64,000 nt of DNA from Xanthomonas sp. DAR 35659 (GCF_041242975.1 NZ_CP162488.1:2470001-2534000), one strand, 5' to 3'; positions 26,664-36,657 are shown, numbered from the stretch's first letter. Numbers and translations are program-made. Notes: generated by a model from the sequence alone, not told the origin.

Positions 26664-27575
26664 CTAGCGCCGATCGAACGGTTCTCGATCCAGCAGACAG
26701 TCGATGAACGCCCCCAGCAGGGCGGGGCGATGCTGCCTGTTCGGGTAGTAGAGGAACAGCCCAGGGCGCGAAATCGACCAGTCCGCCAGAACCTGGACCA
26801 ATCTTCCCTGGGCCAACAGCTCGCCGACGCCATCTCGCTCGAAGTGATAGGCGATGCCGAGCCCGTCGAGCGCGGCAGCGATGCCGATATCGGCGTGATT
26901 GGTGACGACGGGCCCCTCCACCGCCACGTCTAGCCGCTGGCCGCGTTTCTCGAACTCCCACCGGTAGTGCCTGCCATCCATCCGCAGCCGCCAGTTGATG
27001 CAGGCATGGCCGTGCAGGTCGGCGGGCGAGGTGGGTGTTCCCCGCCGTGCGAGGTACTCCGGCGAGGCCACGGCCACCATCTTCAGATCCGGCGTGAGCC
27101 GCACGGCCACCATGTCCTTCTCGAGCTGCCCGCCCACCCGGATGCCCGCATCGAAGCGACCCGCGACGATATCGGCAAGCGCATCGTCGACCACGATGTC
27201 GAGCGCCACCTCGGGGTGCGCGCGATGGAAGCGTGCGAGCCGCGGCGCAATGATGGTTCTCGCCGCGATCCCCAGCGTGTTGATGCGCAGTGTGCCGCGC
27301 ATCTGTCCGGTCGCTTCGCTGGCGTCGGCGACGGCCGCCGCCATCTCGCGGAACAACGGGGCGATGCGCCTGTAGAGCAGTTCGCCACTTGCCGATGGCG
27401 CGACGCTGCGCGTGGTGCGGTTGAGCAGGCGAGCGCCGATGCGGTCTTCGAGCTGGCGGATGGTCTGGCTGAGCGCCGACGGCGACAGGCCCAGATGCTC
27501 CGCGGCCCGCGCGAAGCTCTGGCGCTCCACGATGGCCACGAATGCCTTCAGCTCGGCGAAGTCGGACCCGCGCAT
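26664..27575 (-). CDS. LysR family transcriptional regulator
   Basis: 303 residues. Helix-turn-helix FAELKAFVAIVERQSFARAA and LSPSALSQTIRQLEDRIGAR, then the LysR sensor domain (GTLRINTLGIAARTIIAPRL). Divergent from the NTF2-like/SDR pair that starts at 27678 and convergent with the hydroxylase gene, 92 bases from its end. It probably regulates the divergent pair. Confidence 0.9.
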   Translation of the reverse strand: MRGSDFAELKAFVAIVERQSFARAAEHLGLSPSALSQTIRQLEDRIGARLLNRTTRSVAPSASGELLYRRIAPLFREMAAAVADASEATGQMRGTLRINTLGIAARTIIAPRLARFHRAHPEVALDIVVDDALADIVAGRFDAGIRVGGQLEKDMVAVRLTPDLKMVAVASPEYLARRGTPTSPADLHGHACINWRLRMDGRHYRWEFEKRGQRLDVAVEGPVVTNHADIGIAAALDGLGIAYHFERDGVGELLAQGRLVQVLADWSISRPGLFLYYPNRQHRPALLGAFIDCLLDREPFDRR

Positions 27576-27677
27576 TGTGTATCCATTTCTACATGGCGAA
27601 TGCCGATTCTAGGATATTCCCTGAATTAACGCCGGCGCGCATCCTGAGGTCTTCAACGACCCCAAGGAGCCAGCACC

Positions 27678-28004
27678 GTGAACGCTTTGACCCTTCCCGA
27701 ACCGATTGCCGCGTACTTCGCCGCCGAACACAACCCCGACGCCCTGACGCAATGCTTCACGGCGCACGCCGTCATGCAGGACGACGGTCGCACCTACACC
27801 GGCGTCGACGCCATCAAGGCCTTCATGGCCGAGGCCTCGGCCAAGTACAACGCGACCAGCGTGCCGTTCGCCATCGAGCGCGAGGACGGCGGCCACCTCG
27901 TTCGCGCCAAGGTCACCGGCGACTTCCGTGGCAGCCCGGTCGTGCTGTCCTACCGTTTTCGCCTGGAACGCGGCCTGATCGCAGCGCTGGAGGTCACGGC
28001 ATGA
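27678..28004 (+). CDS. SnoaL/NTF2-like fold protein
   Basis: 108 residues of a single NTF2-like cone: IAAYFAAEHNPDALTQCFTA, HAVMQDDGRTYTGVDAIKAF, VRAKVTGDFRGSPVVLSYRF and GLIAALEVTA. The family includes small isomerases, lyases and ligand binders; no catalytic residues can be assigned here. Its TGA overlaps the ATG of the following SDR (ATGA), so the two are translationally coupled. Confidence 0.85.
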   Translation: MNALTLPEPIAAYFAAEHNPDALTQCFTAHAVMQDDGRTYTGVDAIKAFMAEASAKYNATSVPFAIEREDGGHLVRAKVTGDFRGSPVVLSYRFRLERGLIAALEVTA

Positions 28005-28782
28005 GCTTCGATCTTCACCTGACCGGCCTGCGCGCCGTGGTCACCGGCGGCACACTGGGCCTGGGCGCGGCAGTCGTGAAAACCCTTGCCGAGGCCGGCG
28101 TCCGGGTGGCGACCTCCGCGCGCACCCTGCCGGCGCAGCCGGTGGAGGGGGTGCACTACGTGGCGGCCGATCTGTCCACGGCGGAGGGCACGCACCACCT
28201 CGCTGAGACTGTCCTGCAGCAGTGGGGCGGCGTCGATATCCTGGTCAATGTGCTCGGCGGTTCGAAGACGCCCGGCGGCGGGTTCGCTGCGATCCGCGAC
28301 GCGCACTGGTTCGCCGAGCTGAACCTGAATCTGATGCCGGCCGTTCGCTTGGATCGTGCGCTGTTGCCACGATGCTGGGGCAAGGTTCCGGTGTCATCAT
28401 CCACGTCAGTTCCATCCAGCGCGTGCTGCCGCTGCACGAGTCCACCACCGCCTACGCGGCGGCCAAGGGCGCCCTCACCACCTACAGCAAGTCGCTGGCG
28501 CGCGAGGTGACGCCCAAAGGCGTACGCGTATTGAGCGTCGCGCCAGGCTGGATCGAGACCGAGGCATCCGTGGCGTTTGCGGAGCGGATAGGCGCGGAGG
28601 CCGGAACGGACTACGAGGGCGGCAAAAAGATCGTGATGGATTGGCTGGGGGGAATTCCCGTGGGCCGCCCCGCCAAGCCGCACGAGGTTGCCGATTTGAT
28701 CGCCTTCCTGGCGTCCCCGCGATCCGCCTCGATCGCGGGGACGGAGTATCGGATCGACGGTGGCACCGTTCCTACCCTGTAG
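28001..28782 (+). pseudogene. Short-chain dehydrogenase/reductase, broken by a -1 frameshift
   Basis: The first frame (28001 to about 28368) gives LRAVVTGGTLGLGAAVVKTL and [20 protein letters not shown]; the second frame (about 28369-28782) continues with [20 protein letters not shown], the active-site [20 protein letters not shown] (Tyr and Lys present) and [14 protein letters not shown] at the end. One base seems to be missing in CTGTTGCCACGATG near 28367. Joined, the product would be a complete SDR of about 260 residues. It is either a real recent null allele or a sequencing error. Confidence 0.8.
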
Positions 28783-29030
28783 CCGACCGGCGCAGCCGGG
28801 CGAATGATGGTGAATTCATCGCCCGGCCCTTGTGCACGATGGCCGGGGAGCGATTGAACGTCCTTCGCGGTCCATCGCCAGCCATCGGAATGCTGTGGCG
28901 TGGCGAGGCGAAAAATCTCGACTCAATGCCCTAAGGGCGCTTCCGTGTGCATACCTACCGCCCAGTGGGTGTTCTCTTCCGCAGCGACCGATTATGCTTG
29001 TGGGCGCCATGAAGCACTTGCACGGTGAAC

Positions 29031-29408
29031 ATGCGTCCTCTTGAGCGCGTTCTGAGCGGCAGGATCGTGGTCTGCGAAGTTCCCTCCGATGCCGCTGGGA
29101 AGCGGCGTTGGTTGGAACTGCAGTTGCAGGATGTCTCCAGGCCGAGCTACCCCTTGAGGACTCCCCCCAATTCCATGCTCGGATCGTCTCCTCTTTGGCC
29201 TTCGGTGGCAAAGCAGAGCGCCAGGTTCAAATTGCGGATTTCCGATTTCGATGCGGAAGACATCGCATCGGGAATGGATCCTTCTTATGATGCTGTTGGT
29301 GCGTACATTGAATTTGAATCGTATGCCGATTTGGTGGCGTGGCTGAAGGAACGGGAAGTTTGCTTGCAGGACTTCGTCGACTCGGCTGGAACGGACTATC
29401 CATTGTAG
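29031..29408 (+). CDS. Small protein of unknown function
   Basis: 125 residues from ATG 29031 (GTG at 29025 also possible). I do not recognise the family. The sequence is acidic at the C-terminus, has one hydrophobic strand set (FKLRISDFDAEDIASG) and no signal peptide or membrane segment. Its G+C content is lower than in neighbouring genes, and it stands in a short non-core stretch with another unknown gene. Size and composition resemble immunity proteins of toxin systems, but no toxin is seen. Confidence 0.5.
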   Translation: MRPLERVLSGRIVVCEVPSDAAGKRRWLELQLQDVSRPSYPLRTPPNSMLGSSPLWPSVAKQSARFKLRISDFDAEDIASGMDPSYDAVGAYIEFESYADLVAWLKEREVCLQDFVDSAGTDYPL

Positions 29409-29468
29409 GCATTTGCTGGGGGTGGTTTTGAAGATTGCTCGGGGTCGGTCACTCAAGGGAGGCGGCGG

Positions 29469-29867
29469 ATGATCCGGATTGCGCCGGAAGTGGTGGACTT
29501 CCAGATAAACACGACCGGTGTTGAAATTGGATACTCCGAACTGGACGGCCTGACGATCCGGCTGACCGTTGTCAAAGAGGACAAGGTGACCGCGGCCACG
29601 ATCTGCTTTCCGGTTGTTGCGGAATTCGAATGCGTGGGAATGAATTTCTATGAGCGCCATTTCGGCGAGATGGAAATCGTAAACTCTTCGACGGAGATGG
29701 TGGACTCCGGGTTCTACAAGAACCTGGACAGGATTTCATACGCCGAAAAAGTCAAGACATACGACCCGAAGCAACGATTCGATCTGGAGGAATATTACAT
29801 TCCTGGCAACGATTCCTATCTCCGAGTGATGGCGTCGAAATACCACGTCCGAATCGACGAGGCGTGA
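29469..29867 (+). CDS. Small protein of unknown function
   Basis: 132 residues. GGAGGCGGCGG precedes the ATG. The protein is acidic and rich in beta-strand-like segments (VDFQINTTGVEIGYSELDGL, YHVRIDEA) and lacks a signal peptide. It follows the other unknown gene by 60 bases on the same strand. The pair could be one transcript. I cannot assign a family. Confidence 0.6.
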   Translation: MIRIAPEVVDFQINTTGVEIGYSELDGLTIRLTVVKEDKVTAATICFPVVAEFECVGMNFYERHFGEMEIVNSSTEMVDSGFYKNLDRISYAEKVKTYDPKQRFDLEEYYIPGNDSYLRVMASKYHVRIDEA

Positions 29868-30237
29868 GCAGGGCTGCGCAAGTCGCTCGACTGTGTGCCG
29901 GGGCAAGCCCGGTTGGCCTGAGACCACGGAGTCCATCAACCACGCGTTTTCGCGTCTCCCTTACCGGGATCACCGACCGCACGGCGGATCCAAGGCATTC
30001 GCCAGCCTGATCCGGCCGGTGTCGGGCACGTGCATGCCTACACAACGGCATCACTTTGCCGAACGTAGTGTGGCTTGCGTCGTCGCTTCGTGAGGATGGC
30101 CGCACGGCCGCATGCGCGCGTGGTCTAGGTTTCCACACAGCGGCGACGATGGGTGCGCTCGGGAGCGTGTCCCAGCGCGCGGCCAGCGCCCATGGCAGCG
30201 CCCCCGCTTCATTCACACGCAACCATGAGGCACCACC
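29868..30237. other. Non-coding space upstream of the KaiC-like gene
   Basis: 370 bases. No coding frame with similarity or RNA gene was recognised. It contains G+C-rich dyads such as GGCCGCACGGCCGC near 30098 and presumably the promoter of the KaiC-like operon. Confidence 0.5.
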
Positions 30238-31752
30238 ATGACGCCCCACCGGCAGCCCGATCCCGCGAATGGCGAAGACCCGGCGCGTATTTCGACCGGC
30301 AGTGCGGGGTTGGACAACATATTGGGCGGAGGCGTCGATTCCAATCGCCTCTATCTCTACGAGGGCCGGCCTGGGACCGGCAAGACCACCATCGCCTTGC
30401 AGTTCCTGCTGGAGGGTGCACGGCGCGGCGAGCGGGTGCTGTACATCACCTTGTCCGAGACCCAGCGCGAGCTGCAGCTGGTGGCCACGCGCCACGGCTG
30501 GAGCATGGACCAGGTGGACGTGTTCGAGTTGGTGCCGCCGGAGACGGCGCTGGATCCGGATCGCGAGCTCACGGTGTTCCATCCGGCGGAAATGGAACTG
30601 ACCGAGACCACCAAGCTGATCTTCGATGAAGTCGAGCGGCTCAACCCCAGCCGCGTGGTGCTCGACAGCCTCTCGGAGTTGCGCCTGCTCGCGCAGAGCC
30701 CGTTGCGCTATCGCCGCCAGGTGCTGGCCTTGAAGCACTTCTTCGCCAGCCGCCAGTGCACGGTGATCCTGCTCGACGACCTGTCCTCGCAGGAAAACGA
30801 CCTGCAGCTGCATTCCATCACCCACGGCGTGGTGTTGCTGGAGCAACTGGCCATCGATTACGGCGCCGAACGCCGGCGCCTGCGCGTGGTCAAGATGCGC
30901 GGCATCCAGTTCCGCGGCGGCTATCACGACTTCACCATCGAGAAGGGCGGCCTGGAGATATATCCGCGCTTGATCGCGGCCGAGTACAAGCACAAGCCGG
31001 TGACGGACATCGCCCCCAGCGGCAACGACGAGCTCGACCGGCTGCTCGGTGGCGGCCTGGAGCGCGGCACCAACATGCTGATGCTGGGGGCGGCTGGTGT
31101 CGGCAAGTCCTCGCTGGCATTGAGCTTCGCCATCGCCGCGGCCGAGCGCGGCGAACGCAGCGTGTTCTTCGCCTTCGACGAGGGGCGTGGCACGGTGGAG
31201 GCGCGCGCGCGCGCGCTGGGCATGCCGCTGCAGGAAAGGCTCGACGACGGCCTGATCCGTTTCCAGCAGATCGATCCGGCGGAGATGTCGCCAGGCCAGT
31301 TCGCCGCGATCGTGCGTCGCAGCGTGGAAGTGGACCAGGCGAAGGTGGTCGTCATCGATAGCCTCAACGGCTACCTCAACGCAATGCCGGACGAACGCTT
31401 TCTGATCCTGCAGATGCACGAATTGCTGAGCTACCTGGGCCAGCAGGGGGTACTGACCATCCTGGTCCTGGCCCAGCACGGGCTGCTCGGGCCAACCGAG
31501 GCGCCACTGGATCTGAGCTACCTGAGCGATTCGGTGCTGATGCTGCGCTATTTCGAGGTGGACGGGACGGTGCATCGCGCGCTGTCGGTGGTCAAGAAGC
31601 GCACCGGCAGACACGAGACCACCATCCGCGAATTCCGTCTCGGCAGCGACGGCATCCACGTCGGCGCGCCGCTGAAGGCGTTCAACGGCATTTTCTCCGG
31701 CACGCCGCGCTACAGCGGAGGCGATCAGACGTTGTTGGACAGCCGTGCATGA
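30238..31752 (+). CDS. KaiC-like double-domain RecA-fold ATPase
   Basis: 504 residues with two KaiC domains. Domain 1: Walker A GRPGTGKTT (43-51), Walker B VVLDSL (141-146). Domain 2: Walker A GAAGVGKSS (285-293), FFAFDEGRGTVEARARALG and Walker B VVVIDSLNGYLN. This matches KaiC, yet there is no kaiA or kaiB, so it is not a cyanobacterial clock; in proteobacteria such proteins pair with sensor kinases. The next gene, a hybrid histidine kinase, starts inside its stop codon (ATGA overlap), which shows tight co-translation and suggests that the ATPase feeds a phosphorelay. Confidence 0.92.
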   Translation: MTPHRQPDPANGEDPARISTGSAGLDNILGGGVDSNRLYLYEGRPGTGKTTIALQFLLEGARRGERVLYITLSETQRELQLVATRHGWSMDQVDVFELVPPETALDPDRELTVFHPAEMELTETTKLIFDEVERLNPSRVVLDSLSELRLLAQSPLRYRRQVLALKHFFASRQCTVILLDDLSSQENDLQLHSITHGVVLLEQLAIDYGAERRRLRVVKMRGIQFRGGYHDFTIEKGGLEIYPRLIAAEYKHKPVTDIAPSGNDELDRLLGGGLERGTNMLMLGAAGVGKSSLALSFAIAAAERGERSVFFAFDEGRGTVEARARALGMPLQERLDDGLIRFQQIDPAEMSPGQFAAIVRRSVEVDQAKVVVIDSLNGYLNAMPDERFLILQMHELLSYLGQQGVLTILVLAQHGLLGPTEAPLDLSYLSDSVLMLRYFEVDGTVHRALSVVKKRTGRHETTIREFRLGSDGIHVGAPLKAFNGIFSGTPRYSGGDQTLLDSRA

Positions 31753-33446
31753 GCAGTAGCGAGGCGACCGAGAACCGGGTGCTGGTCTATGCGCCGATCG
31801 GGCGCGACGGCGCGGCCTCGGTGGACCTGTTGCGGCGCGGTGGCGTGGTGGCCTGCCACTGCGCGGACCTGGAGATCCTGGTCCGAGAGTTGCGGATCGG
31901 CGCCGCCGCGGTGTTCGTCGCGGAGGAAGGCCTGTTCGGTAAGGACTGCGCGGCCCTGTTCGCCTGGGCCAACGCGCAACCGGCGTGGTCGGATCTGCCG
32001 TTCGTGGTGCTGACCAGTCATCAGGAACAGCCGACGGTGGTGACCTGGCGCCGCAACCTGGTGGCCGCCTTGCGCAACGTGGCCCTGCTCGAACGGCCGG
32101 TGCAGGCGATCACCTTCACCAGCACCGTCAAGGCCGCGCTGCGCGCGCGCGCGCGGCAGTACGAGGTGCGCTCGCTGCTGCAGGCGCAGGCGTCGGCGGC
32201 GCAACAGCTGGAGGCGCAGGTGGTGGCGCGGACCCGCGAACTGGAGGAGGCCAACCGCCTGCTGCGCACGCAGATGGACGAGCGCGCGCGGGTCGAGGAA
32301 ACCTTGCGGCAGGCGCAGAAGATCGAGGCGATCGGCCAGTTGACCGGTGGCGTCGCGCACGATTTCAACAATCTGCTGATGGTGATTTCCGGTGGCCTGG
32401 CGATGCTCGACATGCAGGCCGATCCGGCGGTGCGCAAACGCTTGATGGACGGCATGCAGAAGGCGGCGCAGCGCGGCGCGGGCCTGACCAAGCAGTTGCT
32501 GGCGTTCTCGCGGCGTCAGCAACTCAAGCCCGAGCCGGTGGACCTGACCCGGCAGATCGGCGGCATGCGCGAGTTGCTGGACCGCAGCCTGCGCGGCGAC
32601 GTGCATGTGGATTTCGATTTCGCCGACGACCTGTGGCCGATCGAGGTGGATCCGGGCGAGCTGGAGCTGGTGGTGCTGAACCTCACGGTCAACGCGCGCG
32701 ATGCGATGCCCAACGGCGGCACCATCGTGGTCCGCGCGCAGAACGTGCCGGGCGCCAGTGCGACCGATCCGGATTTCATCCGCCTGTCGATCGTCGATAC
32801 CGGCACCGGCATGGCGCCGGAGGTGCAGGCGCGGGTGTTCGAGCCGTTCTACACCACCAAGGACATCGGCAAGGGGTCGGGGCTGGGCCTGGCGCAGGTG
32901 CACGGCTTCGTGCAGCAGTCCGGCGGCTCCATCCGGATCGAGAGCGACCTCGGACGAGGCACGGCGATCCATCTGCTGCTGCCACGGTCGTTCCGCTCGC
33001 CGGTACCGGACGAGCGCCAGCTGATGGAGGTCCAACTCGCACGCCGTAACCTGGGCGAGGCCGGCTACGTGCTGCTGGTGGAGGACGACGACGAGGTCGC
33101 GGCACTGGTCGATGAGATGCTGCGCCAGCTGGGCTACCAGGTCACGCGCGTGGCCAGCGCGGCGGCGGCGCTGGGGGCGCTGGCCAACGGGCGCGCGGTG
33201 GACATCGTGTTCTCCGACATCATGATGCCCGGCGGCATGAACGGCCTGGAGCTTGTCCAGGAAATACGCAAGCGGCGCCAGGCGCTGCCGGTCCTGCTCA
33301 CCAGCGGCTATGCGGAGGCGGCCAAGTCCGCGGCCGAGGCCGAGGGCGTGCAGATCCTCGCCAAGCCCTATCGGCTGGACGAATTGGCCGCGGCGCTGCA
33401 GCAGGCGCGGCCCGGTGCCAGCACGCCGGAACCGCTGTGTCCGTGA
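31749..33446 (+). CDS. Hybrid histidine kinase coupled to the KaiC-like ATPase
   Basis: 565 residues. Residues 8-130 look like a receiver fold without a clear phosphoacceptor Asp (VLVYAPIGRDGAASVDLLRR, PFVVLTSHQEQPTVV). A coiled-coil near 140-190 leads to the H-box [20 protein letters not shown], then the HATPase with NARDAMPNGG and GKGSGLGLAQVHGFVQQSGG. A C-terminal receiver has VLLVEDDDEVAALV, phosphoacceptor in VFSDIMMPGGMNG, and LAKPY. No membrane segment, so it is a cytosolic kinase. The upstream overlap with the KaiC-like gene marks them as partners. Confidence 0.93.
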   Translation: MSSSEATENRVLVYAPIGRDGAASVDLLRRGGVVACHCADLEILVRELRIGAAAVFVAEEGLFGKDCAALFAWANAQPAWSDLPFVVLTSHQEQPTVVTWRRNLVAALRNVALLERPVQAITFTSTVKAALRARARQYEVRSLLQAQASAAQQLEAQVVARTRELEEANRLLRTQMDERARVEETLRQAQKIEAIGQLTGGVAHDFNNLLMVISGGLAMLDMQADPAVRKRLMDGMQKAAQRGAGLTKQLLAFSRRQQLKPEPVDLTRQIGGMRELLDRSLRGDVHVDFDFADDLWPIEVDPGELELVVLNLTVNARDAMPNGGTIVVRAQNVPGASATDPDFIRLSIVDTGTGMAPEVQARVFEPFYTTKDIGKGSGLGLAQVHGFVQQSGGSIRIESDLGRGTAIHLLLPRSFRSPVPDERQLMEVQLARRNLGEAGYVLLVEDDDEVAALVDEMLRQLGYQVTRVASAAAALGALANGRAVDIVFSDIMMPGGMNGLELVQEIRKRRQALPVLLTSGYAEAAKSAAEAEGVQILAKPYRLDELAAALQQARPGASTPEPLCP

Positions 33447-33515
33447 GCGGTGTGGCCGCCCGCGACGTGCGCGCGTCACCGTCCAGGCGATCGGCGCTGC
33501 GGTAGGCCGCGCGGC

Positions 33516-34865
33516 TCAGTGCAGCAGCATGTCGCCGAGCAGTTTCACGTTCAGCGCCACGATCACCGCGGCGATCGCCCACGACAGCCAGGCCAGCCAG
33601 CGCGGCGCGACCAGCGCGCCCATCTTGCGTTTGTCGGCGACGAAGCGCACCAGCGGGATCACCGCGAACGGCAGTTGCATCGACAGCAGCACCTGGCTCA
33701 GCACCAGCAGCTTGGCGGTGCCCTGTTCCCCGTACAGCCAGGTCACCACCACCACCGGCACGATCGCCAGGCCGCGGGTCAGCAGGCGCCGCGCCCACGC
33801 GGGAATGCGCAGGTGCAGGAAGCCTTCCATCACGATCTGCCCGGCCAGCGTCGCGGTCACGGTGGAGTTGATGCCCGAGGCCAGCAGCGCCACCGCGAAC
33901 AGGGTCGAGGCGATGCCCACGCCGAGCATCGGCGCCAGCAGTTCGTAGGCCTGTTCGATTTCCTCCACGTCGGTGCGGCCGTGCGCATGGAACACCGCCG
34001 CGGCCAGCACCAGGATCGCGGCGTTGACGAACAGCGCCAGGCTCAGCGCGATCGTGCTGTCGGTCAGCGCCCAGCGCAGCGCCGAGCGGCGGCCGCCGTC
34101 GCTGCGTTCGTAGGCACGGGTCTGCACGATCGACGAATGCAGGTACAGGTTGTGCGGCATCACCGTCGCGCCGACGATGCCGATCGCCAGGTACAGCGCG
34201 GCGGGGTTGGTCACCACCTCCGCGCGCGGAATGAAGCCGGCCATGACCTCGCGCAGCGGCGGCGCCGCCAGTGCGATCTGCACCAGGAAGCAGAGGAAGA
34301 TCACCAGCAGCAGCGCGGCCACGAACGCCTCCAGCGTGCGGAACCCGCGCCGCATCAGGTACAGCACCAGCAGCGCGTCGATCGCGGTGATGATCGCGCC
34401 CAGCGTCAAGGGGATGCCGAACAGCAGCTTGAGCGCGATCGCGGTGCCGATCACCTCGGCCAGGTCGCAGGCCACGATCGCCACCTCGCAGGCCAGCCAC
34501 AGCAGGAAATTGACCGGCCTGGAATAGTGCGCGCGGCATGCCTGCGCCAGGTCCAGGCCGGTGGCGATGCCCAGGCGCGCCGCCAGGCCCTGCAGCACGA
34601 TCGCCATCAGGTTGGACAGCAGGATCACCGACAGCAGCAGGTAGCCGAAGTGCGAACCGCCGGCGATGTCGGTTGCCCAGTTGCCCGGGTCCATGTAGCC
34701 GACCGAGACCATGTAGCCCGGCCCGAGGAAGGCCAGGAGGCGGCGCCAGCCCAGCGCGTTGCGCGGCACGGCGACGCTGGCGTGCATGGCGCCCAGGCTG
34801 GGGCGCGCCTCGTCATGGCGGGTGTGCGCTGCGGCAGAACTTGGCAGGGGCAGGGGAGCGGCCAT
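33516..34865 (-). CDS. mntH: Nramp family divalent metal (Mn2+) transporter MntH
   Basis: 449 residues with about 11 membrane helices. The signature [20 protein letters not shown] contains the DPGN metal-binding motif in helix 1, and [20 protein letters not shown] contains the MPHN motif of helix 6. It imports Mn2+ with protons. ATG at 34865 is used; the frame continues to GTG 34907, but that lies in the operator. Divergent from mntR, with an 18-bp inverted repeat in between, so Mn-dependent repression is almost certain. Confidence 0.95.
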   Translation of the reverse strand: MAAPLPLPSSAAAHTRHDEARPSLGAMHASVAVPRNALGWRRLLAFLGPGYMVSVGYMDPGNWATDIAGGSHFGYLLLSVILLSNLMAIVLQGLAARLGIATGLDLAQACRAHYSRPVNFLLWLACEVAIVACDLAEVIGTAIALKLLFGIPLTLGAIITAIDALLVLYLMRRGFRTLEAFVAALLLVIFLCFLVQIALAAPPLREVMAGFIPRAEVVTNPAALYLAIGIVGATVMPHNLYLHSSIVQTRAYERSDGGRRSALRWALTDSTIALSLALFVNAAILVLAAAVFHAHGRTDVEEIEQAYELLAPMLGVGIASTLFAVALLASGINSTVTATLAGQIVMEGFLHLRIPAWARRLLTRGLAIVPVVVVTWLYGEQGTAKLLVLSQVLLSMQLPFAVIPLVRFVADKRKMGALVAPRWLAWLSWAIAAVIVALNVKLLGDMLLH

Positions 34866-34898
34866 GGCGGCGACGGCGTGGGCGGGGTGCGAACGAGT

Positions 34899-34916
34899 AT
34901 ATAGCACTTGCTATAT
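34899..34916. promoter_or_regulatory. MntR operator between mntH and mntR
   Basis: ATATAGCA-CT-TGCTATAT, a perfect inverted repeat 34 bases upstream of the mntH start and 97 bases upstream of mntR. Confidence 0.8.
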
Positions 34917-35012
34917 GGATTAGCATTTGCAATTCAAATCGCTGCGATAGCGGCGATTTCGGCCAGAATAGGCGGGTGGCCGGCGGGCGCCGGCACTGAC
35001 AAGGGCGTTGCG

Positions 35013-35477
35013 ATGCAGAAAAGCGGGAAGTCGACGGCGCCAGGAGCGGTGCTGCTCGACGCCGAAGTGCAGGTCGAGAGCTTCCGTCAGGTGCGCGAGG
35101 CGCATCGCCTGGAGCTGATCGAGGACTATGTGGAGCTGATTTCCGACCTGCTGGCCGATGGCGGCGAGGCGCGGCAGGTGGACATCGCCGCGCGCCTGGG
35201 CGTGGCCCAGCCGACCGTGGCCAAGATGCTCAAGCGCCTGGTCAAGGGCGGTTGGGTGGTGCAGCGGCCGTACCGCGGGGTGTTCCTGACCGCCGAGGGC
35301 GAAGCGCTGGCCGCGGCCAGCCGGCAGCGCCATCAGACCGTGGAGCAGTTCCTGCTGGCGCTGGGCATCGATGCGGACACCGCGCGCCGCGATGCCGAGG
35401 GGATCGAACACCATGTCAGCGAAGCGACGCTGGCGGTGTTCGCCGCGTTCGTGCGCAAGCACGGCGCGCCGCGATGA
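35013..35477 (+). CDS. mntR: Manganese-responsive DtxR-family regulator MntR
   Basis: 154 residues, the length of E. coli MntR. The DtxR winged helix is [40 protein letters not shown] and [20 protein letters not shown]; the C-terminal dimerisation part has [12 protein letters not shown], whose Glu/His residues bind Mn2+. ATG at 35013 gives the usual N-terminus. It is divergent from mntH, and its TGA overlaps the tadA ATG. Confidence 0.93.
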   Translation: MQKSGKSTAPGAVLLDAEVQVESFRQVREAHRLELIEDYVELISDLLADGGEARQVDIAARLGVAQPTVAKMLKRLVKGGWVVQRPYRGVFLTAEGEALAAASRQRHQTVEQFLLALGIDADTARRDAEGIEHHVSEATLAVFAAFVRKHGAPR

Positions 35478-35974
35478 GCGTCGGCGACGACGCGCGCTTG
35501 GCGCGCGACGAACACTGGATGCGGTATGCGCTGGCCCTGGCCGACCGCGCCGAACGCGAGTTCGACGAGATCCCGGTCGGCGCGGTGCTGGTGTCGGCCG
35601 ACGACGAAGTGCTGGGCGAAGGCTGGAACCTCAACATCGCCGAGCACGATCCCAGCGCGCATGCCGAGATCGTCGCGCTGCGCCAGGCCGGGCGCCGGCT
35701 GGGCAATCATCGCCTGGTCGGCAGCACCCTGTACGTGACCCTGGAGCCGTGCGCGATGTGCGCGATGGCGGTGGTGCATGCGCGGGTGGCGCAACTGGTC
35801 TATGCCGCCTCCGATCCCAAGACCGGCGCCTGCGGCAGCGTGTTCGATCTGATCGCCGATCCGCGCCACAACCACCGCGTGCAGGTCCGGGGCGGCGTGC
35901 TGGCGGCGCCGGCCGGGCTGCGCCTGACCAACTATTTCCGCGCCAAGCGCGGCCGGCCGTTGCTCGGCGGCTGA
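35474..35974 (+). CDS. tadA: tRNA adenosine(34) deaminase
   Basis: 166 residues of the zinc cytidine/adenosine deaminase fold. It converts A34 to inosine in tRNA-Arg(ACG). [15 protein letters not shown] carries the catalytic HAE (His63, Glu65), and [17 protein letters not shown] carries the PCxxC zinc cysteines (93, 96). ATG overlaps the mntR stop (ATGA), so expression is coupled to mntR. Confidence 0.95.
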   Translation: MSVGDDARLARDEHWMRYALALADRAEREFDEIPVGAVLVSADDEVLGEGWNLNIAEHDPSAHAEIVALRQAGRRLGNHRLVGSTLYVTLEPCAMCAMAVVHARVAQLVYAASDPKTGACGSVFDLIADPRHNHRVQVRGGVLAAPAGLRLTNYFRAKRGRPLLGG

Positions 35975-36084
35975 GCGCCGCGCAGGCGTCGGCATGTGAA
36001 GCCGCGTGCGCCGCGCGCGCTATCATGCGCGACCCGATACGACCCCCGCGCCGGCCTCGCCGGCGCGAACGACTGGATGGTGCT

Positions 36085-36657
36085 ATGGCGGAACCGCGTG
36101 TGGACAACGATCGTCTGATCTGGATCGACCTGGAAATGACCGGGTTGGATACCGACGCCGATTCGATCATCGAGATCGCCACGGTGGTCACCGACGCGCA
36201 GCTCAATGTGCTGGCCGAGGGGCCGGAATTCGCCATCGCCCATCCGCTGCAGACGCTGCAGGCGATGGACGAGTGGAACCGCAACCAGCACCGCCACTCC
36301 GGGCTGTGGCAGCGCGTGCTCGACAGCCAGGTCACCCTGGCGCAGGCCGAGGCGCAGACCGTGGCGTTCCTGGCGCAGTGGTGCAAGCCCGGCGCCTCGC
36401 CGATGTGCGGCAACTCGATCTGCCAGGACCGGCGTTTCCTGCACCGGCAGATGCCGCGGCTGGAGCGCTTCTTCCACTACCGCAACCTCGATGTGTCCAC
36501 GCTGAAGGAACTGGCGCGGCGCTGGGCGCCGGCGGTGTCGGCCGGGCTGACCAAGACCTCCTCGCACACCGCGCTCAGCGACGTGCACGATTCGATCGAC
36601 GAGTTGCGTTACTACCGCCCATTCATGGGCACGCTGGGCGGGCAGGGCGAAGGCTGA
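36085..36657 (+). CDS. orn: Oligoribonuclease
   Basis: 190 residues of the DEDDh 3'-5' exonuclease family that degrades 2-5-mers and pGpG. Exo [21 protein letters not shown] (Asp, Glu), Exo II around [20 protein letters not shown], and Exo [23 protein letters not shown] with the general-base His and final Asp. In Xanthomonas Orn is needed for c-di-GMP breakdown. It follows tadA by 110 bases. Confidence 0.96.
   Translation: MAEPRVDNDRLIWIDLEMTGLDTDADSIIEIATVVTDAQLNVLAEGPEFAIAHPLQTLQAMDEWNRNQHRHSGLWQRVLDSQVTLAQAEAQTVAFLAQWCKPGASPMCGNSICQDRRFLHRQMPRLERFFHYRNLDVSTLKELARRWAPAVSAGLTKTSSHTALSDVHDSIDELRYYRPFMGTLGGQGEG

Noticed and set aside
29752..31659. 635-codon minus-strand frame opposite the KaiC-like gene
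   Set aside because: Antisense shadow without motifs.
34866..34907. GTG start of mntH at 34907
   Set aside because: It would lie inside the MntR operator, and the extra residues do not fit the family.
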